The notes under the pieces were generated by a model that saw nothing but the letters and a program-made list of their open reading frames with translations, did no database searches and was not told the DNA's origin. From positions 62,001 through 126,000 of the forward strand of contig NZ_JAKZAH010000007.1 in the NCBI RefSeq assembly GCF_023156245.1: a DNA stretch of 64,000 nt. The letters run 5' to 3'. Shown here in pieces: positions 10,076 to 19,596 of the stretch. The translations under genes and the position numbers were made by a program. Within the stretch, counting starts at the first letter, position 1. Each line of letters starts with the position of its first letter. The DNA comes from Marinobacter bryozoorum (GTDB taxonomy: Bacteria; Pseudomonadota; Gammaproteobacteria; Pseudomonadales; Oleiphilaceae).

Positions 10076-10105
10076 GAAGAACCCGCCGGTGATGGCGGGT
10101 TCTTC
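10076..10105 (-). terminator. Intrinsic terminator-like hairpin after the TrpB-like gene
   Basis: A 12-bp perfect stem, GAAGAACCCGCC with GGCGGGTTCTTC, and a 6-nt loop. It lies 3' of the TrpB-like gene on the minus strand. The stretch 9910-10075 holds only the cyclase promoter region and nothing else recognisable. Confidence 0.65.
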
Positions 10106-10126
10106 ATCACACAAACGACAGGCCTG

Positions 10127-11488
10127 TCAGACAGCCTGTACCGATGGCAGGCCTGACAACGCCATTCCCAGCTCGGCATCATCGTACTCGTAATCACCCA
10201 GCTCACCAGCAAAGTAAGAGGTATAAGCCGCCATATCAAAATGGCCATGGCCACACAGGTTGAACAGGATGACCTCGGAGGTACCCTCACGCTTGCAGCG
10301 CAGGGCCTCCTCGATCGCACCCTTCACCGCGTGGTTGGCTTCCGGTGCGGGCACAATGCCCTCGGCCCGGGCGAACATTACACCTGCCTCGAAGCACTCC
10401 CGCTGTGTATAGGCCGTTGCCTCAAACAGGCCCAGCTCCTTCGCGTGGGACACCATCGGTGCCATGCCGTGGTAGCGCAGCCCCCCGGCATGGAAGCCCG
10501 GCGGTGTGAACTGGGAACCCAGCGTGTGCATCTTGGTCAGCGGCGTCATATGGGCGGTATCGCCGTAATCGTAGGCGAACTTGCCACGGGTGAGTGTCGG
10601 GCAGGCCGAAGGCTCCACCGCAACGATACGGGGACTTTCTCCGCCACGCAGGGCATGCCCCATAAACGGGAAGGCGATACCGGCGAAGTTGGAGCCTCCG
10701 CCAGTGCAGCCCACGATCACGTCGGGCCAGGCATCGGCCATTTCCATCTGCTCCATGGCTTCCAGGCCGATAATGGACTGGTGCACCAACACATGGTTGA
10801 GCACCGAGCCCAGGGCATACTTGGTGTTCGGATCCTGCACCGCGAGCTCAACGGCCTCGGAGATCGCAATCCCCAGACTGCCGGTATGGTCCGGATTTTC
10901 CGCCAGCACCTTGCGACCAAATTCAGTCAGGTTCGATGGTGAAGCCACGCATTTGGCACCGTAGGTTTCCATCACCGCCCGGCGATAGGGCTTCTGGTCG
11001 TAGGATACCCGCACCTGGAACACGTTAACGTCCATATCAAACAGGGAGCCGGCAAACGACAGGGAGGTCCCCCACTGCCCCGCACCTGTCTCGGTGGTCA
11101 GGCGGTTAATGCCTTCCTGCTTGTTATAGAACGCCTGGGGGATCGCCGTATTGGGCTTGTGACTGCCGGCCGGACTGACACCTTCATACTTGTAGAAGAT
11201 CTTTGCCGTGGTACCCAGTGCTTTCTCGAGGCCATGGGCACGATACAGGGGCGCCGGACGCCACAGGCGGTAGACCTCACGCACCGGCTCCGGAATCTCG
11301 ATTTCACGCTCGGTGCTTACCTCCTGTTCGATCAGCGCCTTCGGAAACAGCGGCTCCAGGTCGGCAGGACCTACCGGCTCTTTGGTTACCGGGTGAAGCA
11401 CTGGCGCCATGGGCTCGGGAAAGTCCGCCTGGATGTTGTACCAGGTTTTCGGCATACGGGTTTCGTCGAGGAGGTACTTTGTTGTCAT
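10127..11488 (-). CDS. TrpB-like (TrpB2-type) PLP-dependent enzyme
   Basis: A 453-residue fold-type II PLP enzyme, longer than classical TrpB (about 400) and matching TrpB2-type proteins. Lys111 in [11 protein letters not shown] is the PLP Schiff-base residue. TETGAGQWG (from about 131) includes the catalytic glutamate. GCTGGGSN (260-267) binds the PLP phosphate. TrpB2 makes tryptophan from indole and serine, but often without TrpA and with uncertain physiological role. No trpA is nearby, so it may salvage indole or act on another substrate. The start is preceded by AAGGAA. Confidence 0.88.
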   Translation of the reverse strand: MTTKYLLDETRMPKTWYNIQADFPEPMAPVLHPVTKEPVGPADLEPLFPKALIEQEVSTEREIEIPEPVREVYRLWRPAPLYRAHGLEKALGTTAKIFYKYEGVSPAGSHKPNTAIPQAFYNKQEGINRLTTETGAGQWGTSLSFAGSLFDMDVNVFQVRVSYDQKPYRRAVMETYGAKCVASPSNLTEFGRKVLAENPDHTGSLGIAISEAVELAVQDPNTKYALGSVLNHVLVHQSIIGLEAMEQMEMADAWPDVIVGCTGGGSNFAGIAFPFMGHALRGGESPRIVAVEPSACPTLTRGKFAYDYGDTAHMTPLTKMHTLGSQFTPPGFHAGGLRYHGMAPMVSHAKELGLFEATAYTQRECFEAGVMFARAEGIVPAPEANHAVKGAIEEALRCKREGTSEVILFNLCGHGHFDMAAYTSYFAGELGDYEYDDAELGMALSGLPSVQAV

Positions 11489-11726
11489 TGGTTCCGATTC
11501 CTTGCAACGATAATGGAGGAGTAGCTCACATTACCATATCGTCCGCCATCGGGAACCGCCCCAGCACGGCATTGTGCGCAATTACGCCTGAGCTTGCGGA
11601 GGCGGCGTATTACGGAATGTTCGAAAACCGCCAGATCTGCCCTGTTAATCTTGGCGGCAGTTTCCCAAGGGAAACCGGGAACATCCCGCAATAATCAACG
11701 ACGAACAAACCGTAAGGGTGTGTCTT

Positions 11727-12281
11727 ATGAAAAACGGACTTCGCGGGCTGGCAGCCGCTGTTGCCCTGCTCCCCGCCGCTTCAATGGCAGAGAACCTGAG
11801 CTACAACTACCTGGAAGGCGGCTTTGCTTTCTATCCGGACTTCGAATCCCAGGATTTCATCGGGCTGGACACCCGGGGCTCTGTAGCCCTTCACGAGAAC
11901 ATCTTCGCCTTTGGCGGATTCAAGTACCTGACCGATGATGTAGACCTCACGGCACTGCATGCCGGCGCCGGCTATCGCCACGGCCTGGACGCCCGCACCG
12001 ATATCTGGGGCGGCCTGACCATGGAATACCAGGAGTATGACTGGGACCGGGGTGGTGAAGTGGACGACACCGGCCTTGGCTTTCGCGCGGGCATTCGTCA
12101 TCAACTCAACAATGACCTGGAACTGGGTATCGGCGGCCGCGTTGTGAGTGGCGACCTGGACTACGTGGGTTTCACCGGTACAGCCCGCTACGCCATCGAG
12201 CCGGACTTCAAGTTGTTTGCTGAGCTGGATGTCTATGACGGTGAACCGGGCATCCTGGGCGGTGCAACCTTCGAGTTCTGA
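11727..12281 (+). CDS. YfaZ family outer-membrane protein
   Basis: A 184-residue protein from the ATG at 11727. An upstream in-frame GTG at 11718 is disfavoured because AAGGGT fits the ATG. The signal peptide ends near MAENLSYNY. The mature chain is rich in alternating aromatic/polar beta-strands and ends in phenylalanine (ATFEF), as expected for an outer-membrane barrel. YfaZ proteins are poorly characterised porin-like barrels. It is divergent from the TrpB-like gene across 238 bp. Confidence 0.75.
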   Translation: MKNGLRGLAAAVALLPAASMAENLSYNYLEGGFAFYPDFESQDFIGLDTRGSVALHENIFAFGGFKYLTDDVDLTALHAGAGYRHGLDARTDIWGGLTMEYQEYDWDRGGEVDDTGLGFRAGIRHQLNNDLELGIGGRVVSGDLDYVGFTGTARYAIEPDFKLFAELDVYDGEPGILGGATFEF

Positions 12282-12301
12282 GCACGGAACTGGATACCGC
12301 C

Positions 12302-12330
12302 TGACAGGTTCCTGTTACCGGGGCCTGTCA
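12302..12330 (+). terminator. Weak hairpin after the YfaZ gene
   Basis: TGACAGG and CCTGTCA form a 7-bp stem with a large loop between the convergent YfaZ and channel genes. No T-run; low confidence as a terminator. Confidence 0.3.
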
Positions 12331-12371
12331 CGCAGTTTCAAACCAATGTATTTAACAGTCTCCAAACTGAC

Positions 12372-13232
12372 TTATGCTTTCCACCCGTCCCTTTGCTCTA
12401 AACGCCGCAGCCTCTGCTCCAATGAACCTGAACCGAGCCGATGCAGGTCGAGGTACCGATCGACCACTAGCAAGAAGTTCTTGAGCTCTGACCGGGAGCC
12501 GGGAGGGGGCTGACTACTCCTTTGGGCGAGGTCCGCCAGGCGCGCAGCCTGGGCCAACTGAAACGGCAGTGAGAAATCCGCTTTACGGGTGTAGTAGAGA
12601 TCCAGCATGGGATAGGCCATACGCTGCTCAGCGCAGTGGGACAGGTCCCTGCGCACTGACTGCAAGGCGTCAGCCAGGAAGCTTTCGCCGGTATGCTCGT
12701 GTTGGGCAGCACGGTTAATAAGGCTAAGCTCGAAGGCCAGTTCCCGGCGCTCAACAGCACCCCCGACGAGAGGGACGGCATAGGTAATCCCCAGGGTCAC
12801 CAGAACCAGGCCGTTAAACGAAGCCAGGGCTGTCAGGAAACGGGGTACAGCGCCAGAAGGTAACAGGTCACCCACCCCGAGGGTCGACAGGGTAAACCCG
12901 GTGAAATAGGCCAGCTCGGACGTATCGGTAGCCGGTATCATGGTGGAGGAATTCACTACCGCCCCGGGGATGGCCGAAAAGATCAACAACCAGCCGCCCC
13001 ACAATCCAGCAAGCCAGGCAGTACCCATGAGGCCTATGGCGATGGGACCCGCTGCCATCAGCGCCCCCCGGCGGCCGGTTCCCCTGCTGAAGGTAGAAGC
13101 GCACCACCGCACCAGGTTGGTCAACACCCCGGTGACGGGTCCGGCCCCGCGGGTGGTCAACGTGGTCCAGCAGGCGTCCACCATAACGAGCAACACCAGT
13201 ACTGCACCGCCACACAACGTCAGCCAGTTCAT
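12372..13232 (-). CDS. Two-TM potassium-channel-like membrane protein
   Basis: A 286-residue protein with several N-terminal hydrophobic segments (about 3-20, 58-85, 105-125, 132-155) and a long cytoplasmic C-terminus. A pore-loop-like stretch, FTLSTLGVGDLLP, lies between the last two helices. It resembles the Ion_trans_2 filter TVGYGD, but with LGVGD in place of GYGD. The selectivity may therefore not be classical K+. The start follows a GGGGG ribosome site. It lies 9 bp from the next upstream gene on the same strand, so the two probably form an operon. Channel assignment is good, ion unknown. Confidence 0.75.
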   Translation of the reverse strand: MNWLTLCGGAVLVLLVMVDACWTTLTTRGAGPVTGVLTNLVRWCASTFSRGTGRRGALMAAGPIAIGLMGTAWLAGLWGGWLLIFSAIPGAVVNSSTMIPATDTSELAYFTGFTLSTLGVGDLLPSGAVPRFLTALASFNGLVLVTLGITYAVPLVGGAVERRELAFELSLINRAAQHEHTGESFLADALQSVRRDLSHCAEQRMAYPMLDLYYTRKADFSLPFQLAQAARLADLAQRSSQPPPGSRSELKNFLLVVDRYLDLHRLGSGSLEQRLRRLEQRDGWKA

Positions 13233-13241
13233 TCAGCCCCC

Positions 13242-13883
13242 TTACTGATATTCCCGCAGCCAGCGCTTGATGCGCCGCCGGTAACGCGGGGAAGTCCTTC
13301 GGGACGTATCAAGTGAAGTCGGCAGCAACTCTACCTCGCGGGTATCGTCGTCCGCACACACGCGGAATTTGCGCACAGCCCCGAACGCCTTGTCGTCTGA
13401 CCCATAGATACACACCACATTGATCTCCAGCCATTCGAGCTCAATGTCGGGGTCACAGGGATAACCATTGTCGGTCTCGATCCCCGCCCGCTCGGCAATA
13501 GTGGCAATCATGTCCCGGAAACTGACAAATTCCATGCACTCGCCGGAGTCCAGCGGCCCTTGCCGGGTACGCTCGTGCAAGGCGGGATTTTCATCACCGG
13601 AGCGCGGCGAGATGTCGGTCATAGGCGCGGTCAGTATCCCCTTCGAGGTTTTCAGGCGCACGATAACAAAGAATACAAACACCGCTTCCTGACTCATATT
13701 GCAGACCAGGCAGGGAGAGTCGATGTACTCATGCCCAACTCCCTTGTTGATCAGCATTCTCGGCCGTCTCTGCCGGCTGAAACCCAGATAGAGTAACTGG
13801 GCATAGAACAACCAGATGAACAGGGTGCCGATGCTGGTCAGCGAGTTCACCAGGGTGCTGTTCTGGTGTATCCACTCAAGCAT
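13242..13883 (-). CDS. Membrane-anchored protein of unknown function
   Basis: A 213-residue protein beginning MLEWIHQNSTLV. This ATG is chosen over an upstream one at 13910 because a GGAGG site lies 5-6 bases before it. One N-terminal transmembrane helix (about 13-31, SIGTLFIWLFYAQLLYLGF) is followed by a soluble, beta-rich domain with a basic tail (RRTSPRYRRRIKRWL). I do not recognise the family. It is co-oriented with the channel-like gene (9-bp gap), which suggests a joint role, possibly as an accessory subunit. Confidence 0.7.
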   Translation of the reverse strand: MLEWIHQNSTLVNSLTSIGTLFIWLFYAQLLYLGFSRQRRPRMLINKGVGHEYIDSPCLVCNMSQEAVFVFFVIVRLKTSKGILTAPMTDISPRSGDENPALHERTRQGPLDSGECMEFVSFRDMIATIAERAGIETDNGYPCDPDIELEWLEINVVCIYGSDDKAFGAVRKFRVCADDDTREVELLPTSLDTSRRTSPRYRRRIKRWLREYQ

Positions 13884-14243
13884 GGGTTCCTCCGTGATAA
13901 TCAACTTCACTTAGCCTGCAAATCGCTTAGGGAAAAGCCAAGCATATGGCTGTCGAAAAACCATAAATTTTGATTAAGGTTAGTTAAGGTGGTCGGTCCA
14001 GTAGCTCATTTAAAAAGGGCGATGGATGGCAACTTATGTAGCCTTAATAGTGATATTTTTGCACCCTTTAAACCTTCTTATTAACCCATGTTATGAGTCG
14101 TCCCGCAGACTGCCTCTTTCAGGCTGACCGCGCCGGATTCTCCTTTTCATTTCGTTAATACAGCCATTTGCCTCTTGCGCCGGGTTGGCCGACGCTGATT
14201 CAGATACCCGCACTCGCGCACGGCAACCATCAAGGAGCAGATC
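13884..14243. other. AT-rich gene-free stretch upstream of the catalase
   Basis: 360 bp, noticeably AT-rich between about 13950 and 14095. A short direct repeat, TTAAGGT, occurs near 13974 and 13984. The katE promoter should be here. No OxyR-type or FNR-type site was convincing. No gene was seen. Confidence 0.4.
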
Positions 14244-16331
14244 ATGGCTGAACGATTCACTTTCACTAACCAGGGCAAGGGTGGCGAAACCCACCAGCAA
14301 GCCGAACAGGGCACACCGGTGATGACCACCCCCCAGGGAGCCCCCATTGCCGACAACCAGAATTCCCTCAGGGGCGGCACCCGCGGCCCCACCCTCCTGG
14401 AGGACCATGTTCTCCGGGAAAAGCTCTTCAAATTCGATCACGAGCGCATCCCGGAGCGGGTTGTGCATGCCCGAGGCATGGGCGCCAAGGGCTATTTCGA
14501 GAACTACGAAGACCTGTCGGACATCACCTGTGCAGATATCTTCCAGCGGGCGGGAGAGCAGACCGAAGTATTTGTGCGCTTCTCGACCGTAGCCGGCAAC
14601 AAGGGTTCGGCAGACTTGCCGCGGGACGTGCGCGGTTTCGCCACCAAATTCTATACAAAGGAAGGCAACTGGGACCTGGTGGGTAACAACATCCCGGTGT
14701 TCTTCATTCAGGACGCCATGAAATTCCCGGACCTGGTCCACGCGGCAAAGCAGGAGCCGGACCGGGGCTTCCCCCAGGCCCAGACCGCCCACGATAACTT
14801 CTGGGATTTCGTGACCCTGACGCCCGAGAGCGTCCATATGCTGATGTGGGCCATGTCTGACCGGGCCATTCCCCGCTCCCTGCGCTTTATGGAAGGCTTC
14901 GGTGTTCACAGCTTCCGCTTCGTGAACAGCCAGGGGGAGTCGAAGTTCGTCAAGTTCCACTGGAAGCCCCTGCAGGGGCTCCAGTCCGTGGTCTGGAACG
15001 AGGCCCTGAAGATCAACGGCGCGGACCCGGACTTCCATCGACGTGACCTCTGGGAATCCATTCAGAATGGTGACTACCCGGAATGGGAGCTCGGCGTTCA
15101 GATCTTTGACGACGAGTTTGCCGACCAGTTCGAGTTCGACATTCTCGACGCTACCAAGATCATTCCCGAGGAACAGGTGCCGGTGCGTCCCATTGGCAAG
15201 ATGGTACTGAACCGCGTGGTGGACAACTTCTTCGCGGAAACCGAGCAGGTGGCCTTCTGCACCCAGAACATTGTTCGCGGCATTGACCACTCCAACGATC
15301 CGCTGCTGCAGGGGCGCAATTTCTCCTACCTGGACACCCAACTCAAGCGTCTGGGCAGCCCCAACTTCACCAACATTCCGGTTAACGCCCCGCGGTGCCC
15401 CGTCCATCACCTGCTCCAGGACGGGCATATGACCATGAAGAACCCCACCGGGCGGGTGAACTACGAGCCCAACAGCTGGGACCAGGAAGCCGCCGGCCCC
15501 AGGGAGTGCCCGGAAACCGGGTTCCAGTCACACCCGACACCGATGGAAGGGGTCAAGGAACGGGTCCGCTCGGAAACCTTTGCGGACCACTACAGCCAGG
15601 CCCGCCAGTTCTATATCAGCCAGACCGACATTGAGAAGCGCCACATCAAGAACGCCTTTGTGTTCGAACTGAGCAAAGTTGAGCGACTGGATATCAGGGA
15701 ACGGATGGTGTCCCACCTGCTGAATGTGGACAAGGACCTGGCCAGTGATGTAGCGGAAGGCCTGGGTCTGAAGGAAATGCCGGAAGCGGCAGAAGCGGCC
15801 ATGACACCCCGCACCGACCTGCCGGAGTCCCCGGCGCTCAGCATCATCCTGAACGGCCCGAAATCGTTCAAGGGCCGCAAGGTTGGCGTGCTGGTCAGCG
15901 AGGGCGTCGACGCCGCCCTGTTCAAAAAGCTCAAGGATACGGTCGAGGCGGAGGGCGCCCGGCTTGCCGTGGTGGCGCCGACCATCGGCGGTGTAAAGGA
16001 CAGCGATGGTAACCCGCTGGCAGCGGATGAGAAGGTGGACGGCGGTCCGTCAGTCATCTTCGACGCCGTTGCCCTGCTGCCCTCCGACGTCGGCGTAGAG
16101 AACCTGGCGAAGGATGCCACCGCCCGGGACTTTGTCGACGATGCGTTTGCCCACTGCAAGTTCATCGGCTACACCCCGGCGGCGCGCAAGCTGTTCGACA
16201 GCATCGGCATTACGGCGATGCTGGATGATGGCTGCATTCCCTTCAATGGCCCTGACGACACCGGCAGGTTTATCGAGGCCTGCCGCGATGTGCGCTACTG
16301 GCCCCGGGAGGAGAAAGTCGATCAGTTCTGA
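14244..16331 (+). CDS. katE: Large-subunit catalase HPII (KatE-type)
   Basis: A 695-residue monofunctional heme catalase of the large (clade 2) type, decomposing hydrogen peroxide. Essential residues are visible: distal His75 ([10 protein letters not shown]), Asn148 (LVGNNIP) and the proximal heme ligand Tyr362 in RNFSYLDTQ. The C-terminal 150 residues form the flavodoxin/GATase-like extra domain of HPII enzymes ([15 protein letters not shown]). No signal peptide, so cytoplasmic. The ATG follows AAGGAGCAGATC. It stands alone with its own terminator. Confidence 0.96.
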   Translation: MAERFTFTNQGKGGETHQQAEQGTPVMTTPQGAPIADNQNSLRGGTRGPTLLEDHVLREKLFKFDHERIPERVVHARGMGAKGYFENYEDLSDITCADIFQRAGEQTEVFVRFSTVAGNKGSADLPRDVRGFATKFYTKEGNWDLVGNNIPVFFIQDAMKFPDLVHAAKQEPDRGFPQAQTAHDNFWDFVTLTPESVHMLMWAMSDRAIPRSLRFMEGFGVHSFRFVNSQGESKFVKFHWKPLQGLQSVVWNEALKINGADPDFHRRDLWESIQNGDYPEWELGVQIFDDEFADQFEFDILDATKIIPEEQVPVRPIGKMVLNRVVDNFFAETEQVAFCTQNIVRGIDHSNDPLLQGRNFSYLDTQLKRLGSPNFTNIPVNAPRCPVHHLLQDGHMTMKNPTGRVNYEPNSWDQEAAGPRECPETGFQSHPTPMEGVKERVRSETFADHYSQARQFYISQTDIEKRHIKNAFVFELSKVERLDIRERMVSHLLNVDKDLASDVAEGLGLKEMPEAAEAAMTPRTDLPESPALSIILNGPKSFKGRKVGVLVSEGVDAALFKKLKDTVEAEGARLAVVAPTIGGVKDSDGNPLAADEKVDGGPSVIFDAVALLPSDVGVENLAKDATARDFVDDAFAHCKFIGYTPAARKLFDSIGITAMLDDGCIPFNGPDDTGRFIEACRDVRYWPREEKVDQF

Positions 16332-16338
16332 GCCCAAG

Positions 16339-16370
16339 GCCCCGTTCCGGTCAGGGACGGGGGCGTTTTT
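16339..16370 (+). terminator. Intrinsic terminator of katE
   Basis: A GC-rich stem (GCCCCGTTCC with GGGACGGGG, one G-T pair) and a GGTCA loop are followed by TTTTT, a classical rho-independent terminator just after the catalase stop. Confidence 0.8.
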
Positions 16371-16447
16371 CCCTTGTCGCAAGCGTAAGCGGTTCGCTAT
16401 AGTGATTTGAAACAACCACAACAACGTCTGCTGATGAGGATCCCCCT

Positions 16448-17044
16448 ATGAATGACATGACCGTAGGCGCACCTGACCGCGCCAGTTTCTCAGACATGAA
16501 AGAAGGCACCCAGGAGGACTGGGAAATTATTGGCGGCTGCTTCCGGGAATTTGCCAAGGGCCATCCGGACCGGATCCTGGAACACCTGAAACTGCTGGGT
16601 GGGGATTTCGGCGGCTTCAAGGTGGACCGCCTTACGCACTGCCTGCAAACGGCCACCCTGGCCCACCGGGATGGCAAGGATGAGGAGTATGTGGTGTGTG
16701 CCCTGCTCCACGACATCGGCGACACCCTGGGCACCTTCAACCACGCCGATATTGCTGCCGCAATCGTTGAGCCCTTTGTCTCCGAGGAAAATCACTGGAT
16801 GGTGAAACACCACGCCATCTTCCAGGGCTACTACTTCTTCCACCACCTGGGCATGGACCGCAACCTTAGGGAACAGTACCGGGACCACCCCTACTACGAG
16901 CGTACCCTGGAGTTCGTCAGCAAGTACGACTCCCCGGCATTCAATCCGGACGGTGAGATCCTGCCCCTGGAGTTCTTCGAACCCATGGTGCGTCGCGTGA
17001 TGGCCAAGCCCAAGCGCTCGCTGTACAAGGCCGTATCCGAGTAA
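16448..17044 (+). CDS. HD-domain protein, possible diiron oxygenase or phosphohydrolase
   Basis: A 198-residue HD-superfamily protein. Likely metal ligands are His in THCLQTA, the HD pair in ALLHDIGD, the HH pair in VKHHAIFQGYYFFHH, and a C-terminal Asp (SKYDSPAF). The fold matches HD proteins annotated as hydrolases, and the pattern also recalls PhnZ/MIOX-like mixed-valent diiron oxygenases. No phosphonate genes are nearby, so the substrate is open. It lies between katE and nsrR and has its own downstream hairpin. Function beyond metal-dependent HD enzyme is not supported. Confidence 0.7.
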   Translation: MNDMTVGAPDRASFSDMKEGTQEDWEIIGGCFREFAKGHPDRILEHLKLLGGDFGGFKVDRLTHCLQTATLAHRDGKDEEYVVCALLHDIGDTLGTFNHADIAAAIVEPFVSEENHWMVKHHAIFQGYYFFHHLGMDRNLREQYRDHPYYERTLEFVSKYDSPAFNPDGEILPLEFFEPMVRRVMAKPKRSLYKAVSE

Positions 17045-17060
17045 ACGGCAGCGGAACAGA

Positions 17061-17092
17061 AAAGGCCCGGTCAGGAAACTGGCCGGGCCTTT
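17061..17092. terminator. Bidirectional terminator between the HD gene and nsrR
   Basis: AAAGGCCCGG and CCGGGCCTTT form a 10-bp perfect stem, with inner CAG/CTG pairing. It lies between convergent genes and has A/T runs on both sides. Confidence 0.75.
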
Positions 17093-17110
17093 CAGGTTCA
17101 GGATTCGTTG

Positions 17111-17548
17111 TCAGGCGATCTGAAGCAATCGCAACAGCTGAGGCCGATGGCGGTCCGGCAGCACATCCTCCAACGTGTACTCATCCAGTGCCTCCAGGAA
17201 TGCCCTCAGGGCGTGGGCGAAGGCGCCCTTGAGCCCGCAAACCGGCGAAATGACGCATTGCCCATCCGATGAGAAGCACTCCACCAGGTCCAGGTCCTGT
17301 TCGGTTTCCCTGACCAGAACGCCAATATTGATGGTGCTGGGCTCACGATGCAGCCTCATGCCACCACTCTTGCCCCGAACGGTTTCGATGTAGCCTTTCT
17401 TGTTCAGTTGATGCACCACCTTCATCAGGTGATTCTTGGAAATCTGATAGCTGTCTGCGATCTCCTGGATCGTGGATAACCGGTCCCGCCGCATGGACAG
17501 GTAAATAAGCACTCGCAACGAGTAATCGGTGTAACGGGTAATGTGCAT
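17111..17548 (-). CDS. nsrR: Rrf2 family NO-sensing repressor NsrR
   Basis: A 145-residue protein starting MHITRYTDYSLRVLIYL. An upstream ATG at 17584 is rejected because AGGAG lies ahead of 17548. An Rrf2 winged helix (TIQEIADSYQISKNHLMKVVHQL) is followed by three cysteines spaced C-x6-C-x5-C (near 93-106), the ligands expected for the iron-sulfur cluster of NsrR. NsrR represses NO-detoxification genes until NO attacks its cluster. It is third in a minus-strand unit after the small membrane protein and DUF454 genes. NsrR-like boxes precede that unit. Confidence 0.88.
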   Translation of the reverse strand: MHITRYTDYSLRVLIYLSMRRDRLSTIQEIADSYQISKNHLMKVVHQLNKKGYIETVRGKSGGMRLHREPSTINIGVLVRETEQDLDLVECFSSDGQCVISPVCGLKGAFAHALRAFLEALDEYTLEDVLPDRHRPQLLRLLQIA

Positions 17549-17596
17549 CTGGGACTCCTGAACCCTCGTTTTTTCAGGGGACACCCCCCTGATACC

Positions 17597-17953
17597 TCAT
17601 GCTGTTGGCCGGGAAAACAGAAAGATAACCAGGCCGAAAAAAAAGACGCCAGTGACAACCAGTACGGCCGGTGGTACCTGCCACCACCACATAACCGCCC
17701 AGCTGGACGCCATCACGGCGGCCGCCAGCCACTTCGCCAACAGTGGCACCGCCTGCCGCTCCTGCCAGTCCCGGATCAGCGGACCAAACCGGTGATGGCC
17801 GTGTAACCAGCGCTCGAATGCCGGTGACCCCCGGCTCGCGGACCAGGCCGCCAACAGCACAAAGGGCGTTGTGGGGAGCAGCGGCAGGACAATCCCCGCG
17901 ACACCCAGGCTCAAACTGATATACGCAAGCAACCGGTAACCGGTTTTGCCCAT
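17597..17953 (-). CDS. DUF454 (YbaN) family inner-membrane protein
   Basis: A 118-residue protein starting MGKTGYRLLAYISLSLG, supported by a GGAG site upstream of 17953. The conserved opening GIVLPLLPTTPFVLLAAW and the RGSPAFERWLHGH stretch identify DUF454. Hydrophobic helices are at about 8-38 and 75-110. Function unknown, often seen near respiratory or NO-related genes. It lies 48 bp before nsrR on the same strand, in a probable NO-responsive unit. Confidence 0.85.
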   Translation of the reverse strand: MGKTGYRLLAYISLSLGVAGIVLPLLPTTPFVLLAAWSASRGSPAFERWLHGHHRFGPLIRDWQERQAVPLLAKWLAAAVMASSWAVMWWWQVPPAVLVVTGVFFFGLVIFLFSRPTA

Positions 17954-18139
17954 ATTGGTTATCTCCGTGCCGTGCACCACCGGGGACCTGGCCGCCACCA
18001 GGGCGCGTATGTCACCGGTCGCCATTGTTGGCCCCCGTGACACAGACAGGCTCGCCGCAGCAAGGTTCACCGATGATGCCTGCACCAGCCAGCACTTGCC
18101 TGCGACATTCAGTCGCAAAGGCAATCAGTTTACCGCAAT

Positions 18140-18373
18140 TCAATGGACAGGTCTGCCAAGGCTACGCAGGGAAACCAGCCGGGTAACGTACGAAAGCTTA
18201 AGTGTGGTCGCAAAGATCAGTGTCGCAATATGGGCACCAATCTGTACCGGCATTGGCAGGCTGCTGGCCATCGGATAAGCCAGCACCACGGTAACCAGTA
18301 CCGCCAGCACGCTGGCCAGTAAAGCGCCATTGGCGAATTTCAGCAAACGCTCCATTACCTGATTGTCTGACAT
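18140..18373 (-). CDS. Small two-helix membrane protein under probable NsrR control
   Basis: A 77-residue protein with two hydrophobic helices (about 14-34 and 43-62) and a basic end. I do not recognise it. The start follows an AGGGGGG ribosome site. A promoter with TTGAAT and TTAAAT hexamers 17 bp apart lies in front, overlapped or flanked by two NsrR-like inverted repeats. It leads the unit with DUF454 and nsrR, although 186 bp separate it from the DUF454 gene. Inferred role: membrane component of an NO or denitrification response. Confidence 0.7.
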   Translation of the reverse strand: MSDNQVMERLLKFANGALLASVLAVLVTVVLAYPMASSLPMPVQIGAHIATLIFATTLKLSYVTRLVSLRSLGRPVH

Positions 18374-18387
18374 GAGACCCCCCTATA

Positions 18388-18410
18388 AACATTCATTTTT
18401 AATAAATGTA
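18388..18410. promoter_or_regulatory. NsrR-like box 1
   Basis: ACATTCATT, three T, then AATAAATGT form an inverted repeat with 8 of 9 positions paired. The 11-1-11 layout resembles the NsrR consensus (ATGCATTT-type half-sites). It lies just downstream of the -10 hexamer for the 77-residue membrane protein. Confidence 0.6.
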
Positions 18411-18438
18411 TTTAAGCAGCCCTTCGTTTAAGATTCAA
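18410..18438 (-). promoter_or_regulatory. Promoter of the small membrane protein gene
   Basis: On the minus strand, TTGAAT (18438-18433) and TTAAAT (18415-18410) are separated by exactly 17 bp, a good sigma-70 fit. NsrR-like box 2 covers the -35 and box 1 abuts the -10, typical of repression. Confidence 0.55.
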
Positions 18439-18452
18439 ATGAAATGAATGTT
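18430..18452. promoter_or_regulatory. NsrR-like box 2
   Basis: AAGATTCAAAT and AAATGAATGTT flank one G, with 8 of 11 positions paired. The AAGAT start matches the outer part of the NsrR consensus. It overlaps the -35 element of the minus-strand promoter. Confidence 0.55.
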
Positions 18453-18513
18453 AATGCGGATCCCCTCTCAGCTTCGTCCGCTGACTGGCCAGCTCCTGCC
18501 TTGAACAAGGGAA

Positions 18514-18529
18514 TACTCCCGCCGGGGTA
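18514..18529 (+). promoter_or_regulatory. NarL-type 7-2-7 site upstream of moaA
   Basis: TACTCCC, GC, CGGGGTA fits the NarL/NarP inverted heptamer arrangement. A CATACT -10-like hexamer at 18554-18559 would place the site near -44, suitable for activation of moaA by nitrate. Confidence 0.55.
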
Positions 18530-18599
18530 TCGGATTGTGCCAAAAGGTTTGCCATACTGGCGGGTAAGACTCCACTGAGCAAAGGACGGGAAATCTGAC

Positions 18600-19592
18600 A
18601 TGCCCGAATCCAGACTGACTGACCGCTTTGGCCGCACCGTTAATTATGTGCGCCTGTCCGTCACTGACCGGTGTGATTTCCGCTGTGTGTACTGCATGGC
18701 AGAGGACATGACCTTCCTGCCCCGCCAGCAGGTGCTGACCCTGGAAGAAATCGCCCGGGTCGCACGTACCTTCACCGAACTGGGCACAGAAAAGATCCGC
18801 CTTACCGGTGGTGAACCGCTGGTACGCAAGGACATTCTGGAACTGGTGAAAGAGATCGGCAGCTTTGGTCTGCGGGACTTCGCCATGACCACCAACGGCA
18901 GCCAGTTGCCCACCATGGCCGATGACCTGCGCCGGGCGGGTATGCACCGCCTTAATATCAGCCTGGACTCCCTGGACGCCGACAAGTTCCGGCGCATCAC
19001 CCGCACCGGCAACCTGTCACAGGTACTTGACGGCATCGATGCAGCCCGGGAAGCGGGCTTCCGGGGCATCAAGCTCAATACCGTAGTGCTCAAGGGCCGC
19101 AATGACGAGGAAGTGCCGGAGCTGGTGGACTTTGCCCGTCACAAGGGTGTCGACATTACCTTTATCGAGGAAATGCCCCTGGGGCAGATCACCGAGCACG
19201 ACCGGGGCGAGGCCTTCTGCAGCAGCGATGAAGTCCGGGACATGATCCGCCAGCACCATGACCTGGTGCCAGCCACGGAAGACTCCGGCGGCCCGGCCCG
19301 CTATTACCGCATGCCGGGCAGCAAGACCCGGGTTGGCTTTATCTCCCCCCACTCCCACAACTTCTGCTCAACCTGCAACCGGGTTCGCGTTACCGTGGAG
19401 GGCCGTCTGTTGCTGTGCCTGGGCAACGAGCACTCGGTTGACCTGCGTCGCGTACTGCGGGGCAATCCGGTCAGCGACGACAAGCTCCAGCAGACCATCA
19501 TCGACGCCATGGACCTGAAGCCAGAGAGGCATCACTTCGACCTCAACGGAGATGTCCAGATCCTGCGCTTCATGAACATGACCGGCGGCTGA
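18600..19592 (+). CDS. moaA: GTP 3',8-cyclase MoaA (molybdenum cofactor)
   Basis: A 330-residue radical-SAM enzyme converting GTP to 3',8-cyclo-GTP, the first step of molybdopterin synthesis. The N-terminal cluster motif [13 protein letters not shown] and the C-terminal cluster motif [19 protein letters not shown] are complete. The chain ends in the Gly-Gly pair needed for activity. Molybdopterin is required by NarG about 20 kb away. A NarL-type site upstream supports nitrate induction. Convergent with sulP, four bases apart. Confidence 0.96.
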   Translation: MPESRLTDRFGRTVNYVRLSVTDRCDFRCVYCMAEDMTFLPRQQVLTLEEIARVARTFTELGTEKIRLTGGEPLVRKDILELVKEIGSFGLRDFAMTTNGSQLPTMADDLRRAGMHRLNISLDSLDADKFRRITRTGNLSQVLDGIDAAREAGFRGIKLNTVVLKGRNDEEVPELVDFARHKGVDITFIEEMPLGQITEHDRGEAFCSSDEVRDMIRQHHDLVPATEDSGGPARYYRMPGSKTRVGFISPHSHNFCSTCNRVRVTVEGRLLLCLGNEHSVDLRRVLRGNPVSDDKLQQTIIDAMDLKPERHHFDLNGDVQILRFMNMTGG

Positions 19593-19596
19593 ACGA

